This document shows, in pieces, positions 5,101 to 10,909 of a stretch of 10,909 nt of DNA. The stretch's first letter is position 1. Each line of letters opens with the position of its first letter. Source of the DNA: OMOG01 sp041485845 (GTDB taxonomy: Bacteria > Acidobacteriota > Terriglobia > Bryobacterales > Bryobacteraceae); NCBI GenBank assembly GCA_041485845.1, contig JBGPKH010000276.1:1-10909 (forward strand), read 5' to 3'. The notes beneath the pieces are model-generated. The model had not been told where the DNA came from and made no database searches. It worked only from the letters and a program-made list of their open reading frames with translations. The position numbers were made by a program, and so were the translations under genes.

Positions 5101-8100
5101 ATCGGAGCTGGGTGGTGGAAGCGTCCGCAGGAACCGGCAAGACGACCGCCCTGGTGGACCGCATCGTGGAAGTGATCGCGGCCGGGACGCCGGTGGAGAC
5201 GATCGTGGCGGTCACGTTCACGCACGCCGCCGCCGGCAACATGAAGCTGCGCGTGCGGCACGAGTTGGAACGGCGCCGGGCGAGCGAGCTGGATCCGGCG
5301 GTGCGGGCGCGACTGGCGGAAGCCGCGCGCAGTCTGGATCGCGCGTTTATTGGAACGATCCATGCTTTTTGCGCGCAATTGCTGCGCCGCCGGCCGGTTG
5401 AGGCGGGCGTGGATCCGGTGTTTCAGGAACTGGCGCAGCCGGATGCGATCCGGGTCTTCGGGCGCGTGTTTCACCGTTGGTTCGAGCAACGGTTGGCGGC
5501 GCCGTCGCCCGCGCTTGCCCGCGCGCTGGCGCGGCTGGCATGGCGCGAAGACCGCGACAGTGGGGAGCCCATCGAGGAACTCCGCAATGCGGCGTGGGCC
5601 ATCACCGAGTGGCGCGATTTCAACCAGCCGTGGGAGAAGCGCGCCTTCGATCGCGAGGCGCGCCTGGACACGCTGATCGAGCAGGCGGAGGGCGCGCTCG
5701 CACTGCGCAATCGCTGCGGCCGATCGCGCGATGCCTTGTACGAAAGCCTGCAGCCTTTGGCCGAGTTTCTGGAGCGGGTGCGGCGCGCGCGTGAGGCCGG
5801 CCGGCCCGACTCGAACCTGGTGGAAAGCGAGATTCTCCGCCTGCCGCGTGAAAAGCCCTTGCGCTGGCTGAGGCAGGGAGGCGGGAAGTACGGCGACGGT
5901 GTGACGCGCGAGGCCGTGCTGACCTCGTGGAACGAACTGAAGGCGGCAATCGAAGATTTCGGGCGCCACGCGGACGCGGACCTCGCCGCCCACCTGCGCG
6001 ATGAGTTGTGGGAAGTGGTGGGACTCTATCAGCAGGAGAAGCAGCGTGCCGGACAACTGGATTTCATGGACCTGCTGCTGTACACGCGCGAACTCCTGCG
6101 CCACGATGGCGCACGTGAGGACCTCCAGAAGATCTACCAGCGCATCTTCGTGGATGAGTTCCAGGACACCGACCCGTTGCAGGCCGAGATTCTGCTTTTG
6201 CTCGCGGCTGCCGATCCCGCGGAACGCGATTGGCACAAGGCGCTGCCCGCGCACGGAAAACTCTATGTGGTGGGCGATCCCAAACAGTCGATCTATCGTT
6301 TTCGCCGCGCCGATGCCCGCCTGTTCCGCCGCGTCTGCAAGGACCTGACGGCTGGAGGCGTGGGGGCGCGGGAGCTGACCAGCAGCACGCGCTCGACCAA
6401 AACGATCCAGGCATTCGTCAACGCGGCATTCGAGCAGACGATTCCGGACTACCTGCGGCTCGAGGGCGGCGTGGAGGATCCGGAGGGGCAGCCGGGGATC
6501 GTCGCGCTGCCGATCCCCGAGCCGTACGGCACGCGGAATCTTTCGAACGTGAAGATCGAAGAGTGCTCACCGCATGCGGTGGCAGCCTTCATCGAGTGGC
6601 TCTGGAAAGAGAGCGGGTGGAAGGTGCGGGACCGCCCCAGCAGGACCTGGGCGCCGATCCAGCCGGAACACGTCTGCATCCTGTTCCGGCGCTTCACGAA
6701 TTTCGGGACCGACCTCACGCAAGAGTACGTCCGCTGCCTGGAAGCGCGCGGAATTCCGCACCTGCTGGTGGGGTCGAAGTCGTTTCACCTGCGGGAGGAG
6801 GTCGGGACGCTGCGCACGGCGCTGCGGGCCATCGAGTGGCCGGACGATGAATTGAGCGTCTTCGCGACTCTGCGCGGGAGCCTGTGCGCGGTGCGGGACG
6901 ATACGCTCCTGAAGTTTCGCAACGCGCACGGGCGCTTCCATCCGATGCGCGAGCTGCCGGAGGATTTGGATCCGGAGTTCTACCCCATCCGGGACGTGTT
7001 CCGACTGCTGCGCGAGTTGCATCGCAGGAGGAACTACCGGCCGGTCGCGGACACCATCCACGAGCTGCTGGAGGCCACTCGGGCGCACGCGGGATTCGCG
7101 TTCCGCAAAGGCGGCGAGCGCGTGCTGGCCAATGTCTACCGCTTGACGGACCTGGCGCGCAGCTTCGAAGTGAGCGGCGCGGCGACGTCGTTCCGCGCCT
7201 TCGTGGACTACCTGGAGAGCGAGTACGAAAGCAGCGACACGGGCGAGGCGCCGGTGCTGGAGCAAGAAGGCGGCGGCGTCCAGTTGATGACCGTGCATAA
7301 GGCCAAGGGGCTGGAATTCCCAATCGTGATCCTCGCGGACCTGACCGCGAAGCTGACCGGGCCGCAAGGCGCCGACAGGCACAGCGATCCGGATCGGCGC
7401 CTGTGCGCGCAGCGGCTGCTGTACTGCGCGCCGTGGGAACTGCTCGACGCGGCGCGGGCCGAGGCGCAGGCCGATGAAGAAGAGGCGGTCCGCGTGGCTT
7501 ACGTCGCGGCGACGCGGGCGCGCGATCTGCTGGTTGTGGCGGCGGTCGGGGAAGAGGAGCGGCAGGGCGGGTGGTTGAGCCCGCTATACGATGCGCTGTA
7601 TCCGCCGAAGGAGAGGTGGCGCGTGCCGGGCACGGCGGCAGGGTGTCCGAAGTTCGGCGACGCGACGGTTCTGAACCGGCCGCCGGACGATCCGGAGGAA
7701 AGGTCGGTGAAGCCGGGTCTGCATTACCCCAAGGCCGGAAGTCACGAGGTGGTCTGGTTCGACCCCGCGGTGCTCAACCTGCGCGTTCCCAGGACCGCGG
7801 GTGTGGAAAACGAACAGGTCTTAAACGGGACGCCGGAACAGTCTGCGGAAGGGCTGCAGAAGTACCAGGCGTGGAAGGATCGGCGAGCCAAACGCATCGA
7901 AGCCGGCAGTGTGCCGCGCTTTCGAATCTCCACCGCGGAAACCGCGGCGAGCCTGCCCGAGGCGGAGCGGATCGCCGTGGAGACCATCACGCTTCCCGTG
8001 ACCGCGGGCCGCCCCACGGGCAGAAGGTTCGGCCGGGTGGTACACGACATCCTGCAACATGCGGACCGCGCGGATGACGCGCAGCGGCTGGCGGCGATTT

Positions 8101-8420
8101 GGGGACGCAAGCACGGCGCCAGCGAGGAGGAGCGCACGGCGGCCGCCGCAGCCGCTGGTGCAGCATTGTTGCATGCGGCGATGGCGGTTCCTCCCGGAGC
8201 GAAGCGCTATCGCGAGCTGCCCGTGATGGTGCGGGTGGAAGACGGCACGCTGGTGGAAGGCCGGATCGACTGCGCCTGGTCGGATGGAGCGTCGTGGACG
8301 GTCGTGGATTACAAGACCGACCGCCGCGAGAAGCGGAACCTGGCCCAAGTCCAGTTGTACGGACTGGCGTTACAGCGTGCGACTGGCCTGCCGGTGCGCG
8401 GGATCGTGTTGGAAGTGTGA
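5064..8420 (+). CDS. addA: AddA-like helicase-nuclease (UvrD/RecB family), 1118 aa
   Basis: ATP-driven 3'-5' helicase with a C-terminal nuclease, expected to pair with AddB in processing double-strand DNA ends for RecA loading. Helicase motifs appear in order. They are Walker A ASAGTGKTT (Lys26), Ia VTFTHAAAGNMK, GTIHAFCAQLL, motif II FVDEFQDTDPLQ (Asp364, Glu365) and motif III VVGDPKQSIYRFR (Asp405). Then come motif IV ELTSSTRSTKTIQAFVN, motif V MTVHKAKGLEFP (His745) and motif VI VAYVAATRARD (Arg818). The nuclease shows His994 (GRVVHDIL), Asp1069 (EGRIDCAW), Asp1082-Tyr-Lys1084 (VVDYKTD) and QVQLY, a complete PD-(D/E)XK set. Motif IV is unusual: the family normally has N-Y/F-R-S where this protein has S-T-R-S. 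The protein ends soon after the nuclease core. The start at 5064 is chosen for its AAGGAG and because upstream in-frame sequence is only tandem repeat. Length fits AddA. Confidence 0.9.
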   Translation: MAVSTATFGSGLDRSWVVEASAGTGKTTALVDRIVEVIAAGTPVETIVAVTFTHAAAGNMKLRVRHELERRRASELDPAVRARLAEAARSLDRAFIGTIHAFCAQLLRRRPVEAGVDPVFQELAQPDAIRVFGRVFHRWFEQRLAAPSPALARALARLAWREDRDSGEPIEELRNAAWAITEWRDFNQPWEKRAFDREARLDTLIEQAEGALALRNRCGRSRDALYESLQPLAEFLERVRRAREAGRPDSNLVESEILRLPREKPLRWLRQGGGKYGDGVTREAVLTSWNELKAAIEDFGRHADADLAAHLRDELWEVVGLYQQEKQRAGQLDFMDLLLYTRELLRHDGAREDLQKIYQRIFVDEFQDTDPLQAEILLLLAAADPAERDWHKALPAHGKLYVVGDPKQSIYRFRRADARLFRRVCKDLTAGGVGARELTSSTRSTKTIQAFVNAAFEQTIPDYLRLEGGVEDPEGQPGIVALPIPEPYGTRNLSNVKIEECSPHAVAAFIEWLWKESGWKVRDRPSRTWAPIQPEHVCILFRRFTNFGTDLTQEYVRCLEARGIPHLLVGSKSFHLREEVGTLRTALRAIEWPDDELSVFATLRGSLCAVRDDTLLKFRNAHGRFHPMRELPEDLDPEFYPIRDVFRLLRELHRRRNYRPVADTIHELLEATRAHAGFAFRKGGERVLANVYRLTDLARSFEVSGAATSFRAFVDYLESEYESSDTGEAPVLEQEGGGVQLMTVHKAKGLEFPIVILADLTAKLTGPQGADRHSDPDRRLCAQRLLYCAPWELLDAARAEAQADEEEAVRVAYVAATRARDLLVVAAVGEEERQGGWLSPLYDALYPPKERWRVPGTAAGCPKFGDATVLNRPPDDPEERSVKPGLHYPKAGSHEVVWFDPAVLNLRVPRTAGVENEQVLNGTPEQSAEGLQKYQAWKDRRAKRIEAGSVPRFRISTAETAASLPEAERIAVETITLPVTAGRPTGRRFGRVVHDILQHADRADDAQRLAAIWGRKHGASEEERTAAAAAAGAALLHAAMAVPPGAKRYRELPVMVRVEDGTLVEGRIDCAWSDGASWTVVDYKTDRREKRNLAQVQLYGLALQRATGLPVRGIVLEV

Positions 8421-8421
8421 T

Positions 8422-8753
8422 GCGGTTCTCCACGGCCACGAGTACACGGGCGAATCCCGGAACGTCTCGACCGATGCCATCACGCTGGCCACCGGCAAGA
8501 GCGACACGTCAGTCGAACGCCCGCGCGTGCGCCGCGTTCAGGTCCGCAGCGGCAACCGCCGCGTACGCAAGGCGGTGATCGGCACGGCCATCGGGGTCGC
8601 ACCGAGTGACCGTGGATCAGACGTTGGGCGCCTGCTTACGCAACGAAACCGGAGACAGCGGCCGCGCCGTTACGTATCTTGCGCCCATTGCTTTGTTCGG
8701 GGGTATCGGCGCGGCCCTCCCCCGGGCATCGAACGGTTTACCGTGTGCGCTGA
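8422..8753 (+). pseudogene. Decayed gene of a small glycine-zipper protein (5' end lost, two frameshifts)
   Basis: Three frames joined end to end give one coherent protein. Frame one from 8422 reads AVLHGHEYTGESRNVSTD, then PRVRRVQVRSGNRRVRKAV and IGTAIGVA. Frame two from 8606 continues VTVDQTLGACLRNETGDS then YLAPIALFGGIGAALP. Frame three from 8727 ends HRTVYRVR and TGA at 8751. Each switch leaves 4 nt where one codon would fit (8602-8605 CCGA and 8723-8726 CGGG), so each looks like a one-base gain. I recognise the pattern of an uncharacterised acidobacterial family: secreted or membrane-anchored, a beta-rich 'dsitl' region, a 'vRRVqVRs' stretch, a glycine-rich hydrophobic segment, and YRTIYR at the end. 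The signal peptide and first strands are missing, because the homology begins at the addA stop codon. It is most likely a dead remnant; sequencing error cannot be excluded. Confidence 0.68.
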
Positions 8754-8829
8754 CCGCTCCCTGCGGTCGCGGCTCGGAGACAGCCGCCGTGAATCAAAGC
8801 GTGTTACTGAGCCGCGACCGTAGGAAGCG
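8754..8829. repeat. Long imperfect palindrome (dispersed repeat family, copy 1)
   Basis: Left arm 8754-8777 (CGCTCCCTGCGGTCGCGGCT core) pairs with right arm 8807-8829 (GAGCCGCGACCGTAGGAAGC core), with about 20 of 23 positions complementary and a ~29-nt loop. The right arm ends one base before the stop codon of the minus-strand gene at 8830. The left arm begins just after the pseudogene's stop. The hairpin therefore fills the gap between convergent genes. There is no U-tract on either strand. A related element lies at 10721-10778. Confidence 0.8.
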
Positions 8830-9105
8830 CTACTTCCGGTTGGACGCTTCGGCCGCGAGCTTCAACTCCCGGTTGACCTCGTCCAGCAGCTCTTTGGCTT
8901 TCTTCGCATGACCATTGAGGTCCCATTCGTTGGCCTGCTGGGCGGCCTCGATTCTTTCCAAGGCTTGCTGGCTCAACCGTTGTGCGGCAGCCAGATTCGG
9001 GTGACGCCCGGCAGAGATATTCCGCGCCGGTCTTTGGGCAATGGCAACCCCTCCGAGGAGGAGCATGGAACCGAGGACAGCACCGAGACATTTGGTTTTC
9101 ATCAT
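8830..9105 (-). CDS. Small secreted helical protein, 91 aa, unknown function
   Basis: The N-terminus is a typical signal peptide: MMKTK, a hydrophobic core (CLGAVLGSMLLLGGVAIA), then probable cleavage after AIA/Q. The mature part is about 67 residues and mostly amphipathic helix: LAAAQRLSQQALERIEAAQQ, then ANEWDLNGHAKKAKELLDEV and NRELKLAAEASNRK. This suggests a helical hairpin in the periplasm. I recognise the 'RHPNLAAAQ...GHAxKAKELLD' style from acidobacterial hypothetical proteins; no function is known to me. Two adjacent ATGs start the frame. TACAAT sits 7 nt ahead on the minus strand with no Shine-Dalgarno, so the mRNA is probably leaderless. The gene diverges from gnd and converges on the palindrome at 8754-8829, which would form a hairpin immediately after its TAG. 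Confidence 0.78.
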   Translation of the reverse strand: MMKTKCLGAVLGSMLLLGGVAIAQRPARNISAGRHPNLAAAQRLSQQALERIEAAQQANEWDLNGHAKKAKELLDEVNRELKLAAEASNRK

Positions 9106-9112
9106 GAGTCAG

Positions 9113-9118
9113 ATTGTA
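9113..9118 (-). promoter_or_regulatory. -10 box for a leaderless start at 9105
   Basis: On the minus strand TACAAT (5 of 6 to TATAAT) is separated by 7 nt from the ATG at 9105, which puts the transcription start at or one base before the start codon. No recognisable -35 at the usual spacing. Confidence 0.45.
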
Positions 9119-9145
9119 CCCCGTTTGGCCCCCCGCGCGACCCCA

Positions 9146-9154
9146 TGTTATAAG
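9146..9154 (+). promoter_or_regulatory. Putative extended -10 promoter of gnd
   Basis: TGT-TATAAG is an extended -10 with 5 of 6 matches. A weak -35 (TTGGCC, 9125-9130) lies 18 nt upstream. Transcription would start near 9161 and give a leader of about 75 nt before gnd, unlike the leaderless neighbours. Confidence 0.4.
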
Positions 9155-9223
9155 AGAGATTGACATCTGGAATCATTCGGTTCCGCTATTTTCCGGCGGT
9201 TCGCCGGACTCTCCGCGTTGGTT

Positions 9224-9228
9224 AGGAG
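9224..9228 (+). promoter_or_regulatory. Ribosome binding site of gnd
   Basis: AGGAG lies 7 nt before the ATG at 9236. It fixes this start over an in-frame TTG at 9218, which would place the Shine-Dalgarno inside the gene. Confidence 0.75.
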
Positions 9229-9235
9229 CAACAGC

Positions 9236-10693
9236 ATGGAACAAACGGCAGACATCGCATTGATCGGCCTCGCAGTCATGGGCCAGAACCTTATCCTGAA
9301 TATGAACGATCACGGCTACACCGTGGTGGCCTACAACCGCACGGTGTCCAAGGTCGACGAATTCCTGAACGATGCCGCCAAGGGCCGCCAGACCATCATC
9401 GGGGCACGCTCCATCGAGGAGGTGGTAGTCCTGCTGAAGCGGCCGCGCAAGATCATGCTGATGGTCAAGGCCGGGCAGGCGGTGGACGATTTCATCGAGC
9501 TGCTGCTCCCTCGCCTGGAAGCGGGCGACCTCCTCATCGACGGCGGCAACTCGCACTTCCCCGATACCGTCCGCCGCACCAGGCACCTCGAGAGCAAAGG
9601 CCTGCTGTACGTCGGCACCGGCGTCTCGGGCGGCGAGGAAGGCGCGCGGTACGGTCCTTCCCTGATGCCCGGCGGCAGCGTCCAGGCGTGGCCCATGGTG
9701 AAGGACATCTTCCAGGCAATTTGCGCCCGCACGCCGGACGGTGCGCCCTGCTGCGACTGGATGGGCGAGGACGGCGCGGGCCACTACGTCAAGATGGTCC
9801 ATAACGGCATCGAGTACGGCGATATGCAGCTCATCTGCGAGGGCTACCAGCTCCTCAAGGAAGGGCTCGGCATGAGCAACGACGAAATGCACGACGTCTT
9901 CGCCGAGTGGAACAAGGGCGAACTCGACAGCTACCTCATCGAGATCAGCCGCGACATTCTGGCTTACAAGGACGAGCAGGGCGAATACGTAGTGGACAAG
10001 ATCCTGGACACCGCCGGACAGAAGGGCACCGGCAAGTGGACCAGCGTCAACGCGCTCGACCTGGGAATGCCGCTCACGCTGATCGGCGAAGCGGTCTATG
10101 CCCGCTGCCTGAGCGCCATGAAGCCCGAGCGCGCGGCGGCTTCCAAGATTCTGCACGGGCCGGAATTCCAGTTCCAGGCAGACCGCAAGTCCTTCGTGGA
10201 GGACATTCGCCAGGCGCTGCTGGCCTCCAAAATCGTTTCCTACGCGCAGGGATTCATGATGCTCCGCGAGGCCGCCAAAGAGTACCACTGGAATCTCAAC
10301 TACGGCGGCATCGCGCTGGTGTGGCGTGCCGGGTGTATCATCCGCTCCGCATTCCTCGCCAAGATCAAGGAAGCTTTCGACCGCGATCCTAACCTGACCA
10401 ACCTTCTGCTCGACCAATACTTCCGCGAGGTCATCGAGCGCTGCCAGCCGTCCTGGCGCCGCGTGGTCGCGATGGCCGTGGAGGCGGGCGTGCCGGTACC
10501 GGCTTTCACCACAGCGCTTTCGTTCTTCGACGGATACCGCAGCGAACGCTTGCCCGCCAACCTGCTGCAGGCCCAGCGCGATTACTTTGGCGCCCACACC
10601 TACGAACGGGTGGACCGCCCACGCGGCCAGTTCTTCCACACCAACTGGACCGGCAAGGGCGGCACCGTATCCGCCGGCACCTACACAGTCTAA
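9236..10693 (+). CDS. gnd: 6-phosphogluconate dehydrogenase, decarboxylating, 485 aa
   Basis: Catalyses NADP+-dependent oxidation and decarboxylation of 6-phosphogluconate to ribulose 5-phosphate, the last oxidative step of the pentose phosphate pathway, in the cytosol. The N-terminal Rossmann fold has GLAVMG (11-16) and an NRT NADP-binding motif (34-36). The substrate site shows IDGGNSHFPDT, then GTGVSGGEEGARYGPSLMPG. The catalytic pair is visible in HYVKMVHNGIEYGDMQ: Lys186 as general base and Glu193 as general acid. ILDTAGQKGTGKWT follows in the helical domain. The C-terminal tail, FFHTNWTGKGGTVSAGTYTV, contributes to the partner's active site in the dimer. Length is the long (dimeric, E. 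coli/animal-like) class. It appears monocistronic: own promoter region upstream and a hairpin about 30 bp downstream. No zwf or pgl is in the window. Confidence 0.97.
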   Translation: MEQTADIALIGLAVMGQNLILNMNDHGYTVVAYNRTVSKVDEFLNDAAKGRQTIIGARSIEEVVVLLKRPRKIMLMVKAGQAVDDFIELLLPRLEAGDLLIDGGNSHFPDTVRRTRHLESKGLLYVGTGVSGGEEGARYGPSLMPGGSVQAWPMVKDIFQAICARTPDGAPCCDWMGEDGAGHYVKMVHNGIEYGDMQLICEGYQLLKEGLGMSNDEMHDVFAEWNKGELDSYLIEISRDILAYKDEQGEYVVDKILDTAGQKGTGKWTSVNALDLGMPLTLIGEAVYARCLSAMKPERAAASKILHGPEFQFQADRKSFVEDIRQALLASKIVSYAQGFMMLREAAKEYHWNLNYGGIALVWRAGCIIRSAFLAKIKEAFDRDPNLTNLLLDQYFREVIERCQPSWRRVVAMAVEAGVPVPAFTTALSFFDGYRSERLPANLLQAQRDYFGAHTYERVDRPRGQFFHTNWTGKGGTVSAGTYTV

Positions 10694-10720
10694 GGGCTTG
10701 TCATGAAACAACCTTCGCAC

Positions 10721-10778
10721 CGCTCCCTTTGGTCGCGGCTCCGTAACGCGCCTCTTGGCCAGCCGCGCCCGAAGGGAG
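10721..10778 (+). repeat. Imperfect palindrome after gnd (same family as 8754-8829, copy 2)
   Basis: The arm at 10723-10740 (CTCCCTTTGGTCGCGGCT) pairs with 10761-10778 (AGCCGCGCCCGAAGGGAG) at 16 of 18 positions around a 20-nt loop. In addition, 10721-10753 read on the minus strand matches 8797-8829 on the plus strand at 27 of 33 positions. The hairpin begins about 30 bp after the gnd stop. It could protect or end the transcript, but no U-tract follows. Confidence 0.75.
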
Positions 10779-10813
10779 GTCCCGATGGGCCGCGGCGGCC
10801 CACCAAAGGGCAT
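10776..10813 (+). repeat. 38-bp direct repeat, first copy
   Basis: Identical over 38 bp to 10872-10909. It contains the near-palindrome GGGCCGC-G-GCGGCCC. Its first three bases overlap the end of the preceding palindrome. Confidence 0.93.
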
Positions 10814-10871
10814 GAAGACGCGGCCGGTGCGGGTCGGGTATTTTCGCCGGTTCTTCGCCGCGTCTTCAACC

Positions 10872-10909
10872 GAGGTCCCGATGGGCCGCGGCGGCCCACC
10901 AAAGGGCAT
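10872..10909 (+). repeat. 38-bp direct repeat, second copy, reaching the window edge
   Basis: Perfect copy of 10776-10813 at an offset of 96 bp. The match continues to the last base, so the true repeat may be longer. The 58 bp between the copies include a CGAAGACGCGG-like inverted pair (GAAGACGCGG at 10814 and CCGCGTCTTC at 10858), so the copies flank a possible long-range stem. Confidence 0.93.

Noticed and set aside
4244..5242. 332-codon minus-strand frame across the array (repeating FDGTKPIPLSDSERG)
   Set aside because: It overlaps the conserved 3' end of addB and 5' end of addA on the other strand. It is open because the repeat has no stops in that frame. No start signal was found.
9160..9165. 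Perfect TTGACA as a -35 for gnd
   Set aside because: No acceptable -10 lies 16-18 nt downstream (CCGCTA at 17 nt). The TGTTATAAG element upstream is a better candidate.
9218..9235. Upstream TTG start for gnd
   Set aside because: AGGAG with 7-nt spacing points to the ATG at 9236, and the homologous N-terminus begins there.
10694..10800. Intrinsic terminator of gnd
   Set aside because: The hairpin at 10723-10778 is strong, but no U-run follows it, so I list it as a repeat and not as a proven terminator.
9173..10909. 578-codon minus-strand frame covering gnd
   Set aside because: It lies fully antisense to a clearly conserved gnd. Its openness follows from GC-biased third positions, and it has no domain.

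Overview
The window is GC-rich bacterial DNA. It looks chromosomal and probably comes from Acidobacteriota, most likely the Solibacter/Bryobacter side. That placement is an inference: it rests on recognised protein styles (a small zinc-ribbon protein, a small secreted helical protein and an 'RRVQVRSGNRR' glycine-zipper family), on -10 boxes placed right at start codons, and on many dispersed palindromic repeats. No marker gene such as rRNA is present to prove it.

Layout. Positions 1-780 (minus strand) hold a two-gene unit: an ABC/AAA-type ATPase followed 2 nt later by the start of an LCM-family methyltransferase that runs off the left edge. A small zinc-ribbon protein diverges from it at 871-1071. 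Positions 1072-1528 are non-coding and end in clustered hairpins. Positions 1529-8420 are an AddAB-type helicase-nuclease pair: an AddB-like protein with an inactivated ATP site and an iron-sulfur-type nuclease (1529-4510), then an AddA-like UvrD/RecB helicase with a C-terminal nuclease (5064-8420). Together they would resect double-strand DNA ends for recombination.

The most striking feature lies between these two genes. A 563-bp block made of seven imperfect ~76-80-bp repeats separates addB from addA, and it is bracketed by two diverged copies of the original addB-stop/addA-start junction. The block is open in all three plus frames and one minus frame. It creates a 190-codon frame that overlaps addB at its start and addA at its end exactly as two coupled genes would. 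The simplest reading is an expansion or insertion of a dispersed repeat into a translationally coupled operon, with the coupling architecture kept on both sides.

Downstream, 8422-8753 is a decayed gene (missing 5' end, two frameshifts). It is followed by a long imperfect palindrome, a small secreted protein on the minus strand (8830-9105), and gnd, 6-phosphogluconate dehydrogenase of the oxidative pentose phosphate pathway (9236-10693). The right edge (10694-10909) carries another palindrome of the same family and a perfect 38-bp direct repeat.
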